A stretch of DNA of 64,000 bases, from positions 62,001-126,000 of the forward strand of contig NW_026706160.1 in NCBI RefSeq assembly GCF_029867415.1, in the 5' to 3' direction. This document shows positions 13,200 through 23,389 of the stretch, one piece after another. The DNA is from Vicia villosa. Taxonomy: Eukaryota > Streptophyta > Magnoliopsida > Fabales > Fabaceae. The notes beneath the pieces are model-generated. The model worked only from the letters and a program-made list of their open reading frames with translations. It did not search any database and had not been told where the DNA came from. Positions within the stretch are counted from its first letter, which is position 1. Each line of letters starts with the position of its first letter. The position numbers were made by a program, and so were the translations under genes.

Positions 13200-14323
13200 C
13201 TCCCCATCAACCCAACCACACATACTAGCTACCGCCACCCTTCTCAAGCAAGAGACCGAAAACAACTTTGGAAAAAGCTCCTTCAAACGGAAATTATCCA
13301 CCCAACGAGATTCCCAAAACGGAGTGATAAAACCATTCCCAATCACGAACCTACTATTCGACTCTATCGGGTCTTCAACCGAAACATTACTAAAAGAAAT
13401 CAAATCTTTCCACCACACCGAAGAAGAAGAAGAAGAGTAGTTAAGAGAAGAAGACATACCTCCACAAAAGGAATTCATAACAAAATCACCATACTGAGCT
13501 TTTAGCAATTTGTACCAAGACGCTTCTCCCCCTTCCAATATCCTCCACCGCCATTTATAAAGAAGAGCAAGGTTGAAAACACCGACATCTTTAATACCAA
13601 GGCCACCTTTAGAGGTCGGAAGACAAACGTTCTTCCAACTAACCCAAAAAATCTTCTTTCTCTCTCCCGGTCCCCCACCCCTAGGGGTGGCAAAACGGGC
13701 CGGGGCCCGCCGGGCCGCCCGCGCACCCGCCAAAAATTGGCGGGTTGGGTTGGAATTTTAGGCTCGCCGCTCGCCAAAGCCCGCCCCGCCAAAACCCGCC
13801 GCCCGCCATACCCGCCCCGCCAAAACCCGCTCCTCCTCCAAAACTCACTTTTGTTTAGTTAATTCTAGTAATTGCAATTCTTGATGGTTTATTTTATGCA
13901 TTTATTTATAAATATATGTAATATTTTTTAGAGTAAATTTGTTAAAAAATTACTTTTATAAAAAATTGTTTTAAAAAATAAGTGAAAAGTTTAATTAAAT
14001 GGTAAAAAAAAGCATATTAATCTATTAAAAAAATATAAATAAAAATAGGCGGGTAAGCCCGCCGCCCGCCAACCCGCCATCTTGGCGGGGCGGGCATGAT
14101 TTTGATGCCCATTTTACTTGGCGGGCATGCCCGCCCCGCTCATTTATTGGCGGGCATAAAGCGGGGCGGGCGGCGGGCGGGGCGGGCGGCCCGTTTTGCC
14201 ACCCCTACCCACCCCATAAGAAATTATTTTGAATCCTTCCCACTTCCTTAACAACCGAAGATGGCATTTTGTAAAACGACATCGTGAAAATAGAAAGAGA
14301 ACTAAGAACCGATTTCACTAAAG
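13200..14323 (-). pseudogene. LINE ORF2 fragment, post-RT region, split by a MITE
   Basis: The minus strand from 14323 reads ITLVKSVLSSLSIFTMSFYK and on to NNFLWGG. It is interrupted by the MITE at 13682-14207, then continues KKIFWVSWKNVCLPTSKGG and reaches MCGWVDGE at the Ty3 insertion point. This is the linker between RT and zf-RVT domains in plant LINEs. The frame is open across both insertion points when each insert and one TSD copy are ignored, so the element was relatively fresh when they landed. Confidence 0.85.
13682..14207. mobile_element. hAT MITE with GC-rich arms
   Basis: A 526-bp element with terminal inverted repeats TAGGGGTGGCAAAACGGGC, flanked by the perfect 8-bp duplication CCCACCCC (13674-13681 and 14208-14215). 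These are hAT hallmarks. Both arms (about 140-160 bp) are packed with GGCGGGC-type repeats and their complements, while the centre (about 13850-14040) is AT-rich and non-coding. Open frames across the arms are by-products of the GC repeats. It sits inside the LINE. Confidence 0.92.
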
Positions 14324-14515
14324 TGATTAAAAAAATGTAAATATTTAACTACCAAAACTAACATTAGTTTCATAGTAGATATTAAAAATTTAGTTGTAAA
14401 AAATCTTAAAACTTCTCCTAAAAATCAAATATTTAATTATAGTGGATAAAAGAAAAACTTTGTTTTAATAGTCCCCTTAGGCCTCACATTATGTTGGGCC
14501 GACCCTGACTTTATT

Positions 14516-14711
14516 ATATCTTTGGATACAACAATAGCTTATACAAAAACATCTATATATTAAAAGTGTTTAATTAAATTACATATCCAAATATGGTCCT
14601 AATTAATATCTAAGTCAAATATAAAAAATTAATTGTTGGGGAAGAACAATCTCTGGCTCTATGACATGCTCATCTTCAAGATATAAAGAAAAACTCATAA
14701 CCAGGAGATGA
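14516..14711. other. 3' flank of the small gene
   Basis: This short stretch lies between the stop codon at 14712 and the target-site copy of the outer MITE (14508-14515). It presumably holds the 3' UTR; no clear poly-A signal was identified. Confidence 0.4.
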
Positions 14712-17700
14712 TCATTCTTTCGCGTCTAGTTTCTTCTTGGTTCCATCAACTCCGTCAATTGGTGGCAATGTCTACAGAAAAAATAATGAGTTAATAATCT
14801 TCTCAAGTACAGCCTATTCTGCAGAGAGTAAGGTGTTTGTGATAAATATGATTATGAAAGCAAAACAGGATTTTGTTTTATCCATTACTAATCATCGAAG
14901 CGTTTGAATTTCATAAAATTGCAAGAGTTTATTACTTCATCAATGGTTTCTCACTTCAGTCTATACAATATAACTGTGCAAATGATTAAAATTCAGTGTG
15001 AAAATAGATGACTTGATAAGGAACTGGAATAAAACTATAAGTGTATTCTAACAACTATTACAGTATCTTCGTCGGAAAGTTTGGATAGAGTGGATTGAAA
15101 TCAGTTTGGATAGAGTGGATTGAAATCAAGGTAATATGGACTATCACTTAATGTGTGTGATCTTGTCACGATGGTCAATAAAACCAATCTCTAATCGGCT
15201 CTAACTAAAATACATTCACAAAGAATTTCTTGGAGTAAAGTTATACAGGCGGCAAGCTCCGAATCAATCCCTTACAAAGACACTTTTATACATTACTAAA
15301 TTTCAAAATGTTCTATATTTGGGGTTCAATTTATGAGGAGTGCACCATCAAAACCCAACTTCAAAAACTTAATTCACACTGAGATACTCATCTGGTTACC
15401 AAGTTTGATCCCATTTCAGAAATTTCACCAACTACGGAGAGTTGGAATATCAAGGCTAGGGTCATTCAGCTGAGTTCTAATTTTCGTAGGCAAACATTAC
15501 CCTTCTCTACGGAGTTGGAGTTGATGGATAATGAGGTTATTTTTTTTATATTTAGCTGATTCTACATTCCTACTTTTTCTATTTGCAGGAATGATTTTAA
15601 AACATTACAAGTAAAAAATTTGCAACTTTAAACCATAACATATATGACATATATTTCAACTAATTGAAAAGGAAGTTGTTGATTTTCTATATATGTACAA
15701 CAATGCTTATGCTTAACGAAATCCATTACAGTTTTGCAGTTCACTGAATGTTATAGTAATGAGTAATGAAAAATAGTACAGCTGTGGATGATTTAAATTA
15801 ATTATGAACATATAGTCTAACACCAATAGGCTTATGTTTATTTGTGTTCTTTTTATTCAAACTTTGATAAAGGGACACAAAGTCGACACATACAGTACAT
15901 GCTCATATAAAAGTCATTGTAGTAGATTCATTTCTGAAAAATGCCTCTCACTTTCCCCATCCTCAGTATACCGATTAAAATGCTCTAATACCACTACCAA
16001 AGCTTATTAAGACTATTCTCAGAATTTGGGTTGAGCCTAACTCATCCCTACAAAACTGGTTTGTAGGGTGAGGATTGCCCCCACTTATAAACACAACACA
16101 GGCCATATCTCTAAGCAAAGTGAGACTAAATCCAAGACCATTAGGCTATGTTTGGGAGTTTGGAGGGGAGGGGAGGGTAAGGCTTCTAAAAACGAAAATT
16201 TAAAAAAAATATAGAAAAATATTTGACATTTTTTGAAAAAATGATTTTGTTTAGAATGATAAAAGAGTCATTATCATTACTAAATTTTTAATTTTCAGAA
16301 TACTATAACAACCTAAAAGATATTTGGAAAATTTATGTAAGCCCTTCAAAACCCTCCAAAACCCTCCTTCAATACAATTTTTGAGTTCCCCCATTTTATG
16401 GGGTTTTTGGTGTTATGAATAAACTCAAACCCTCCAAAACCCTCCTACCCAAAATCTTTTTATACTTTTCACCCAATTCTTCCTATTTTCCAAAGCCCTC
16501 CCCTCCCTTCCCCTCCAAACTCTCAAACATAGCCTTAAGGTGTTGGAGGCTGCAATGAAGGCAAGCCAAAGTGCGTCAATTAAGACGACTAGGGGAGGAC
16601 CGCAATTAAGGCGGAAATTTCAACAACTATATATCTTCTCAAAGACATAAAATTATGTTGACAGGATACCATAACATCCATGTCATGAACTAAGAAGAAT
16701 TATAATGATAACCTTATTCTTCTTATTTCAAAAATCAACCCATAAACCATATTGATAGCAGGAAAGGATAGCATGATTGGTAAGATTTGATGGATATGAT
16801 ACAATATCCATTTTCTAAGTTCAAACTGCTCACGTTTCATTGTACTCTTTTGGTGTCAAAATGTTGTTGAAGCGTAGCGCATTCCTACCTCAGATTCAAT
16901 AAACATTAGCTACTGTTTCAATTCATTTAGTATTTTTAAGCGTTTTTTTTTTTTTTTTTATTTTCAATATGAACCACACCATAAACTCACTTTACTTTGC
17001 CTATAATTTCACTTTTGAGGATTAATAATGATTTAGGAGGTATACAAGCATTCTAAAAATATGTTATGTTTTCTATTTTTCCCAACTTTTTTGTTTCATT
17101 TACTACAACTTAAGCGAAAGCTCGTTCTGATGTTTGCGTGTATAAAAACAGAAAGAATAATTCACTATTTTCTATAGTTATTAACACAATAACTTACATA
17201 GGATAGTTAATTAGTTATGCACGGTTTAAGAAATAAAAATTCACTCTTAGGATTATGAAATGATAAACTCATATTCATCATGGTTTAGATGCAAAATTGG
17301 CACCCTTTTGCATATTTTTCCAACTTACTCCTCTTATATTAATTCTTTCATAATGTTGGTTTTACTAAGCTTGGTTAAGCATATTTTTCTAGGATGGTAC
17401 TGTGCATGAATCTCACCCGTGCATTGCACGCATTCTAAATACATGCATGGGTTTTAAACAGAGTAGTCAATCCCAGATAGCAGAGCGGAGCGGCTGGCCA
17501 CAAAAGTGGGATAGCAAGATAATGTATCGCGGGATGACCGTTATTTGATCCTTATTTGGAAAAAATACATACAATAACTATAAACATATATTTAATGTAA
17601 GGCTCTTCCCATAGCGACTGGCCTCTGCTCCGTTATCCCGCTATAGCACCGATATTGGCCGTTATTGACTACTCTAATTCTAAATACTAGTAATGTAGCA

Positions 17701-18504
17701 TTTGTAGAAAATTGGAAATTTTAAATCATATTACAGTAAAATATGCCTTACTGGCTAGTGGCTACTGTCAAGTAAAGTGAAGGACAATATCCTCTCAAAA
17801 ATATTAATAGCTATGATCTCAACTATGCATTAGATAAGTAACATAACGTATTTCATGATCTGAATTTTGAAAGAAAATGATATATGTTTCAATCAAGTAC
17901 ATATCCTTCCTCTCTACATCTTATAACCTATGTAATATGTATTACGAGGACTTTAGATCGAATGGTGCCCAACACGTGTCTGTCTGTCTTCAGCGTAACC
18001 GCCACACAAATAGTTACACTCCCTATAATAGTTTGAGAAATCGAAAGTAATTTGAGAACACGAGACTTTAGATCGAATGCTTGTCCGACATGCCTTTGTG
18101 TTCGAATGCAAACACCGACATATGTTGAACACTGGACATGCCTCCAATTTCAATTAAAAGTGTAAGTGATATCTACTAGTGTCTACGTGTTAATGTCTGT
18201 TTCTGGTATCTATGTCTTGCTTCATCTGTTGCGACAAATATGAAGCCTTCAAATTCCAATTCCAAAAAATAAAACACAAACACACACACTGCAGCTATTT
18301 AATTCATAAAACTGAAACAAACAAGGTACTAAGTAAAAAAGCACAAAACATAAAGAGTTAATAAGAAAAGCTTACAAGGTTAGGTTTATAGATATTGTGT
18401 ACAACAGAAGCACCAGCAAGAAGAGAACAAATAACAACCACACATGACCAAGGCAGTGAAGGAGTCCCAGTAGGTTGCTTTCCACCTCCAAATTTTCGAT
18501 TCAT
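14712..18504 (-). CDS. Two-exon small membrane protein, Brawnin/UQCC6 (DUF4516)-like
   Basis: Exon 1 is 18504-18376 (43 codons, ATG at 18504) and exon 2 is 14771-14712 (19 codons plus TGA), giving 62 residues. The donor GTAAGC at 18375 and acceptor TGTAG at 14772 keep phase 0 across a 3604-bp intron. The protein has a short polar start, one hydrophobic segment (WSCVVVICSLLAGASVV, about residues 19-35), then VHNIYKPNL joined to TLPPIDG, and a lysine-rich tail. The segment followed by VVH..Y.P.L..P matches the pattern of the Brawnin family, small mitochondrial inner-membrane proteins needed for complex III assembly in animals; function in plants is inferred. The join restoring a conserved motif exactly at the splice site strongly supports the model. 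Confidence 0.75.
15078..15127. repeat. 25-bp perfect tandem duplication
   Basis: Two head-to-tail copies of a 25-bp unit beginning AGTTTGGATAGAGTGG, at 15078-15102 and 15103-15127, inside the long intron. Confidence 0.9.
16144..16534. mobile_element. Tourist-like (PIF/Harbinger) MITE in the intron
   Basis: A 391-bp element whose ends are inverted copies of GGCTATGTTTG(G/A)GAGTTT followed by G-rich GGAGGGGA repeats, about 35 bp in all. The 3-bp duplication TTA flanks it (16141-16143, 16535-16537). Ends of the GGC..GTTTGG type with a TTA target are typical of Tourist MITEs. It has no coding capacity. Confidence 0.85.
17460..17675. mobile_element. Small inverted-repeat element in the intron
   Basis: The 12-bp ends AGAGTAGTCAAT and ATTGACTACTCT are perfect inverted repeats enclosing about 216 bp. 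Sequence inside both arms is also partly complementary (GGATAGC/GCTAT and GAGCGG types). I see no sure target-site duplication, so the superfamily is open. Confidence 0.55.
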
Positions 18505-19030
18505 CCTCCCAAATTAATTCAACTTCCAAACTTCGACCTTCAAATAACAAGAAACACGAAACGCACAAATAAGTTCGCAATAATAAAGATAACCTTTAAG
18601 CAATTTTCAAATTAAGTATACAAAATTTGCACTCATTAAGAAATCTGAGCATGACATTTTACTCGTACAAAAAAGTTTGTCAAAATCGGGATCTTGCATA
18701 AGATCGGGAGGGGATAGTAAGATCGTAAAATATAAGATTCTAACTGAAGATACTTTTTGGTTGAAAATTATCAGATTCATGAAAAATTCATTAAAAACAA
18801 GATAAACCCTGGTTGATCAAGGTTTTTGGTGAAGATGTATAACTAGTTCAGATAAATTGCAGAGTATAATGAATGATAATAACAACCTATATTGAACAGG
18901 AATAATTGATAAAAGTAAGAAAAAGTGAAGCATGATTGAAGAGCTTACAGAGGAGAAGATGGTGGTGCCGTTGGTTCGAGATGGAAGGGGGAAAAACGAA
19001 GTGAGTGTTGTTGGTTTGAGATGGAAGCTG
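18505..19030 (-). promoter_or_regulatory. Probable 5' UTR with a leader intron for the small gene
   Basis: A GTAAGC donor lies at 18948 on the minus strand after a CT-rich leader (about 19030-18949). A plausible acceptor (TTTGAAG) is at 18538, 34 bases before the start codon. This gives a non-coding first exon and a leader intron of about 410 bp. The promoter would lie above 19030; an AT-rich TAAATTTATTT is seen there. Inferred from splice signals only. Confidence 0.4.
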
Positions 19031-19414
19031 CTTTGAGAAATAAATTTAAATTGAATTTTAATATTTAAAGTAGTTTTTTTTTTTATCTTTTAATTTAATA
19101 GATACTTTTAATATTTTTATAAAATTATAAAAACTTTGATTAGTTGCAAATTTTTATTATCAATAAATAAGATAAAATGGTTTTTTATTTAAAAATATTC
19201 AAAAGACGTGATTTTTTTATGATTAAATGCTACTCATGACTTTCCTCCTTAAACACTTAATCTAGCCAAATTGATTGACGTTTAGGTGTCTTCGAAAATC
19301 TTCGAAACATACATGTTTTCTCAATCTGTTAAACGCCATGCCACGTAGGCACCCTCAATCTGTACAAACTATTAATGTTAAGCTATATAAATAATTTTTC
19401 CTGAATTTATAAAT
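19031..19414. other. AT-rich spacer
   Basis: Short AT-rich sequence between the small gene's presumed start and the Ty3 relic. No gene or clear repeat seen. Confidence 0.5.
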
Positions 19415-20330
19415 TACCTTGGTCACATCATCTCTTTGCAAGGTGTGCATGCTCATCCTAGCAAATTAGATGCTATAGAAAGTGCCCAATACACAAAACC
19501 ATGAAGAAACTCTGAGATCTTATGGGCCTTACTTATTATTACTTTCGCTTTATTGCTAACTATGTGAGTATTGTATCATTATTGATTGATCTTTTAGGCC
19601 ATGATGCTTTTGATTGGACTATAGTTGCATACTCATCTTTTTCTTCCTCACAAAGCAACCATGATAACCAACCCCATTTTCTCCTCCCATATTTCTCTCA
19701 AGAAGTTATTCTCGATCCTTATGTGTCAAATCAAGGGACATGTGTTGTAGTAATGCAATGGGTCCATCCCAATGCTTTCTTTAACAAAAAATTGGGTCCA
19801 AAATTGCATAAAAACTTTGTTTAGATCAAGGAATTGCATGATATTATACAAGTCATTTTGAAGTGGAGACATAATTGATTGATCATGATCTTATATAATT
19901 AGGTCTCATCATAAAATCATTTGTGAACTTCTTCAACATGTTATCCAAAATCTGCATCAATAATTTTATGTTCGCAAATTATTGGGGTTTCAAATTTTTC
20001 ATTTAGTACAAACCTAGTGCCTTTAATAAAGTTGCAGATGCTTTGTCCCGTGTTCAGGTTGAGTGGCATGCAGTTTCAAATACCATTTCTCTTATTTTTA
20101 AAGCTTTGGTTTATTACCCGACATTCTCAATTATTTGGCAACTGCAACCTGACAACACTACATATCCTTTTTGATGGAATTACACAACAAACAACTCTAG
20201 ATATTACTCCACACCTCTTATCTATTATTCATGGTTTATTTGCTTACAAAGGTCTATATGTACTTGGACCTACATCTTCTCCATGTCTTTACATTCTCAG
20301 TGGGTTCCACGACACTTCCAATGGATACTG
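19415..20330 (+). pseudogene. Decayed Ty3 pol fragment (RT end to RNase H)
   Basis: Begins YLGHIIS, followed by GVHAHPSKLDAI and, after a frameshift near 19498, GLTYYYFRFIANY and DAFDW, which is the end of a Ty3 reverse transcriptase. RNase H remains follow with frameshifts and stops, then NKVADALSRV, the RNase H-integrase junction motif. The remainder is hard to align. No LTRs were recognised, so this is an old fragment, unrelated in detail to the two full Ty3 elements in the window. Confidence 0.75.
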
Positions 20331-22119
20331 ATCGGTAAATTACAAGTGTACTAATATGCCAATGTAGTAATAATGGGAAATTCCAAATATCGATCTCAAG
20401 GACTTGGGGGGTTTTGGATTGTTGTTTTTAAACAAAGAAAATAAAATAGCAATTAAAAGTAAACAAAGCAGTTGAACAAATTTAAGTATATGTAAGTAAA
20501 CATGCTGAGGAAGGTGTATGATTGGATCCACTAATAATTCTAACATGACCTTTCATTACCGGTTCTTAAGGGTGTTTACTCCTAAGTCCTTAGTGAGTAA
20601 ACCTTTAAACATTCAAATTAACTCTTACGTCCATAATGAATTACAAATGAAATTAATCATTAATTTATTAAGAACAATTCAGTTCCTATAGGGTATCCCT
20701 AGTCTATGTGATATCTATTGCCCGATACTTTCAATTGAGCATTAACGTTGACTGTCCTACCTAACTATTAACCATAAATTAGATCTCAATTTTTATGAAA
20801 GAGAAAGCATTAACACAAATCAAAAGTAAATTCAATAGATAAGAAATTATTTAATTTACAAGATTCAAATAAAAATTATTAACAGATCGAGATCAGGGAC
20901 ACCCCATAGCATCGGGGTGTTTATCTACTCATAAAAGTAAAGAAAAACAAAATGCAAAATGTAGACATTACACATAATGAGATGAAATCAAGTCTTCAAT
21001 CACAAAAAGCTCATGAAAATCTTATTCCACGCAAAAATCTCAGTTCTACAGCCTTCAAAATGTGTTCTTACTATAAAAAATCGTCCAACCCTTGAAAATT
21101 CGCGTTCTGGAGTTAAATACTCAAAATGTGTTGGAAATGTTCACTTTACCGACAATACTCCATCACGAGAATTCAAGATCACTGAGTACACCTTTCTCAA
21201 AGATATGTAATTCACAGTGCAGGAGCTTATACCATATGGCGACAATCGGAAAGTTGTAAAGATCGAGTAATACTGGTCATCCATTCACAACAATGGGAAG
21301 CTTGAGTTCATCAACCATGACCTAAAGATGAGCGCTGATTTACAAGCTGTGTGGAGAACCTTTTTCTGTATAGAAGCAAAAGTGCGATCGAGATGGATGC
21401 GACTATTGCAAGATTGGTTGACGATATTATCAACATCTTGCAACATCCACCTGGACGTTGAAGTGTAATGTTTGAATTATGTTAAAAAATCCTTAATGTA
21501 TTGCTTATGTTATGTTATCAATGTTTGAATTATGGTATTTTGAGTTTGGGAATTTGGTGTATTTCTAGTCAATTTTTTATGTTTTGTGTATCAACGAACC
21601 GCAAATACAACTTCGGGTGCGTCCCGAAAATATATTTTCGGAAAATAGATTTTTTTATTAAATATTGGTGGATCACAGAGACATATTTCTAATTTCCAAA
21701 AGCTTTTTTTTGGAATTTCACATGGTGTGTGTGTATGAAAACTATATGGTGGGTTAAGAATTCCCCTCCATTTAAGCCCAAATTGATGGAAGATTTTGCT
21801 TGCTGCATTTTATTCTTTTCTACATTTGTTATTTCTATTTCTATATTTCAGGCTTGTTGGTTGAAAATTTGTATGGAACCATTTCTTTATAATGTTAAAT
21901 AATTGTAATTATGTAATATGATGAATATTAATCCAAATTTTTTCTTCTTGAATTATTATCCTCTCTCTTAGGGTTGTTTCTATAAATTAAGGTGTAATTA
22001 AAAATTGATTTTATTTATAATAAATAAATTTATTTTTCATTTTTTATAAAAAATAAAATTATAAAATAATTTATATCCAAAAGATTCTTATAATCTAATT
22101 GAATAATACTAAAGGAAAA
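20331..22119. other. Non-coding repeat remains
   Basis: 20331-20935 looks like an old repeat and ends with a hairpin ACACCCC..GGGGTGT (20899-20920) that recurs inverted near 62749. 21190-21465 gives a broken translation with YGDNRKVVKIEYWSS and FINHDLKMSADLQAVW, possibly a decayed MULE-like protein, but I am not sure. The rest is AT-rich with nothing recognised. Confidence 0.35.
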
Positions 22120-22296
22120 AGCAATATGCACTGTCAGTAAAAAAATATTTTTATACTAACAACCAATCAATAACGTGTATCCTGCAAAATCATATTTAAA
22201 ATCTAAAAATACATTAATGATTTGGTAATTGTAATTTGTTGGTTTTTCATTGGATGACATTGTAAAACTAATTTACACTATGAGTCAATGCGTATC
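22120..22296. repeat. Possible MITE with GCACTGTCAG-like ends
   Basis: The left end reads ATATGCACTGTCAGTAAAAA and the right end, inverted, ATACGCATTGACTCA. A further inner pair, CCAATCAAT and TCATTGGAT, is also inverted. This resembles a common legume MITE with TGCACTGACAG ends. The repeats are imperfect. Confidence 0.4.
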
Positions 22297-22422
22297 TAGG
22301 GGTGTAAGCGGGTCAAAAAATCCCATTAAACCAACAATCTAAACCAAACTGAAATAAAACCGATTATTTTTGGTTTGGTTCTAAAATCGAACCAAACCAA
22401 TAAAAACCGATGTGGTTTGGTT
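22297..22422. repeat. hAT-like terminus with GGTTTGGTT repeats
   Basis: Starts TAGGGGTGTAAGCGGGTC, like a hAT terminal repeat, followed by alternating GGTTTGGTT and AACCAAACC units. It ends abruptly at the CACTA-like terminus at 22423, so its other half is missing from this spot. Confidence 0.5.
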
Positions 22423-22896
22423 CACTACTATAAAACGCACATACAACAACATCAAAGTCACCACGGTTCTTCCCAAAATCGTTGTGACACTTCGAAGCTC
22501 ATGCGCTAATATTTTTTAATTTTTTAATTAAAAATTTTAAGGGTATAATTACGGATACTCCCATAATCGTGGTGATACAATCAAGCTTTCCTAGGTTCGA
22601 ACCTCAAGTCCCTCAAATAGTTTATTCCTTTTACATTAATGCGCGCCTTTTCATTTTTATTTATATTTCAATAAAAAATAGGGATATCTGTACGATTCTT
22701 TTGTAAAATCATTGTTACACACTAGAGATTCTTTATATATAGTAAACACTAAGTATGCCCTTTCCACCGATAAAAGAAACAACCCTAGCACCAACTCCGT
22801 AGTCATCGTCGGGAAGAAGACAACAACATCTACATACTGCTCTACTTTAAGGTACGTCAAATATTTTCGATATTGTTGTTGTTCAGTTTCGTTTCA

Positions 22897-23145
22897 ATGT
22901 CGCATTTGAAGACAAACTCATCCAAAGGTGTTTTTATGTCTTATTCCGCTGTAAAATCTCGATTTGGAAATTTCAGTGGTTGTGATGGTCGTATGGTTTC
23001 GTACCAATGCAAGAAGGGACAAAATAAAGGAAGGCTATTTTGGAGATGCCCATTTTGGAGGAATGATGAAACATGTAATTTGTTCATATGTAATGATGAT
23101 ATGGTAGAAAAATGGGGAAATGAAGATGAGAGAATTTTGAAGTAA
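22897..23145 (+). CDS. GRF-type zinc-finger small protein, probably captured or relic
   Basis: From the ATG at 22897, 82 codons run to TAA at 23143. The centre reads CDGRMVSYQCKKGQNKGRLF, then WRCPFWRNDETCNLFICND, matching the spacing of a GRF zinc finger (NxGR.FW.C, then C..F). GRF fingers bind single-stranded nucleic acid in several DNA-repair and transposon-linked proteins. After the stop the same frame continues with a lysine-rich, coiled-coil-like stretch (LGYLKVMYEDSKKKNNN), so the ORF may have been longer and now carries a premature stop. Its place between CACTA-like ends suggests capture by a transposon. Confidence 0.5.
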   Translation: MSHLKTNSSKGVFMSYSAVKSRFGNFSGCDGRMVSYQCKKGQNKGRLFWRCPFWRNDETCNLFICNDDMVEKWGNEDERILK

Positions 23146-23389
23146 GAGTTGGAAGCTTTGGGCTATTTGAAAGTTATGTATGAAGATTCAAAAAAGAAGA
23201 ACAATAATTTGAAGAACAAACTAAAATCAGAGATATTTTCTGGAAATTTGAAGATGTTATGATTTGTTATCTTCTTTATGTTTAATATTTACTTTGCTAT
23301 GAAATGTAATAGTTGAAGATGTTATGTTTAGGGTTTGAATTTCATTGTTGTTACTTTCATTACAGAAGACCTTAGTAATCAAATCTAAA

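Larger units (their letters stand above)
4116..14323 (-). mobile_element. 5'-truncated LINE, split by two later insertions
   Basis: A 19-bp direct repeat, TGATTAAAAAAATGTAAAT, lies at 4097-4115 and 14324-14342, and a T tract follows the left copy (poly-A tail of a minus-strand element). This is the signature of target-primed insertion. Subtracting the nested Ty3 element and MITE leaves about 1.47 kb encoding only the end of the reverse-transcriptase ORF: the region after the RT catalytic core, the zf-RVT zinc-binding domain and the C-terminus. It is therefore a dead, 5'-truncated copy. Confidence 0.85.
3900..14507. mobile_element. Outer hAT-type MITE, split by nested insertions
   Basis: The perfect 8-bp duplication ACTTTATT lies at 3892-3899 and 14508-14515. 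The right end (inverted) reads CAGGGTCGGCCC with AGGCCTAAG just inside; the left end starts CAG and has AGGCCTC at a similar distance but is otherwise decayed. Eight-base duplications and CAGGG..GGCCC ends are typical of hAT elements. With the nested LINE and one copy of its duplication removed, about 380 bp remain, with no transposase, so it is a non-autonomous element. The weak left terminal repeat is the main doubt. Confidence 0.6.

Noticed and set aside
13502..13792. GC-rich open frames over the MITE border, including those at 13167-13733 and 13573-13761
   Set aside because: They run from LINE sequence into GC repeats of the MITE; only the LINE part is real coding sequence.
18386..18580. 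64-codon frame on the minus strand
   Set aside because: Wrong frame over exon 1 of the small split gene; the true frame has a start at 18504 and a splice donor at 18375.
22873..22896. Longer start for the GRF finger frame
   Set aside because: The first codon there is TTG; the first ATG is at 22897.
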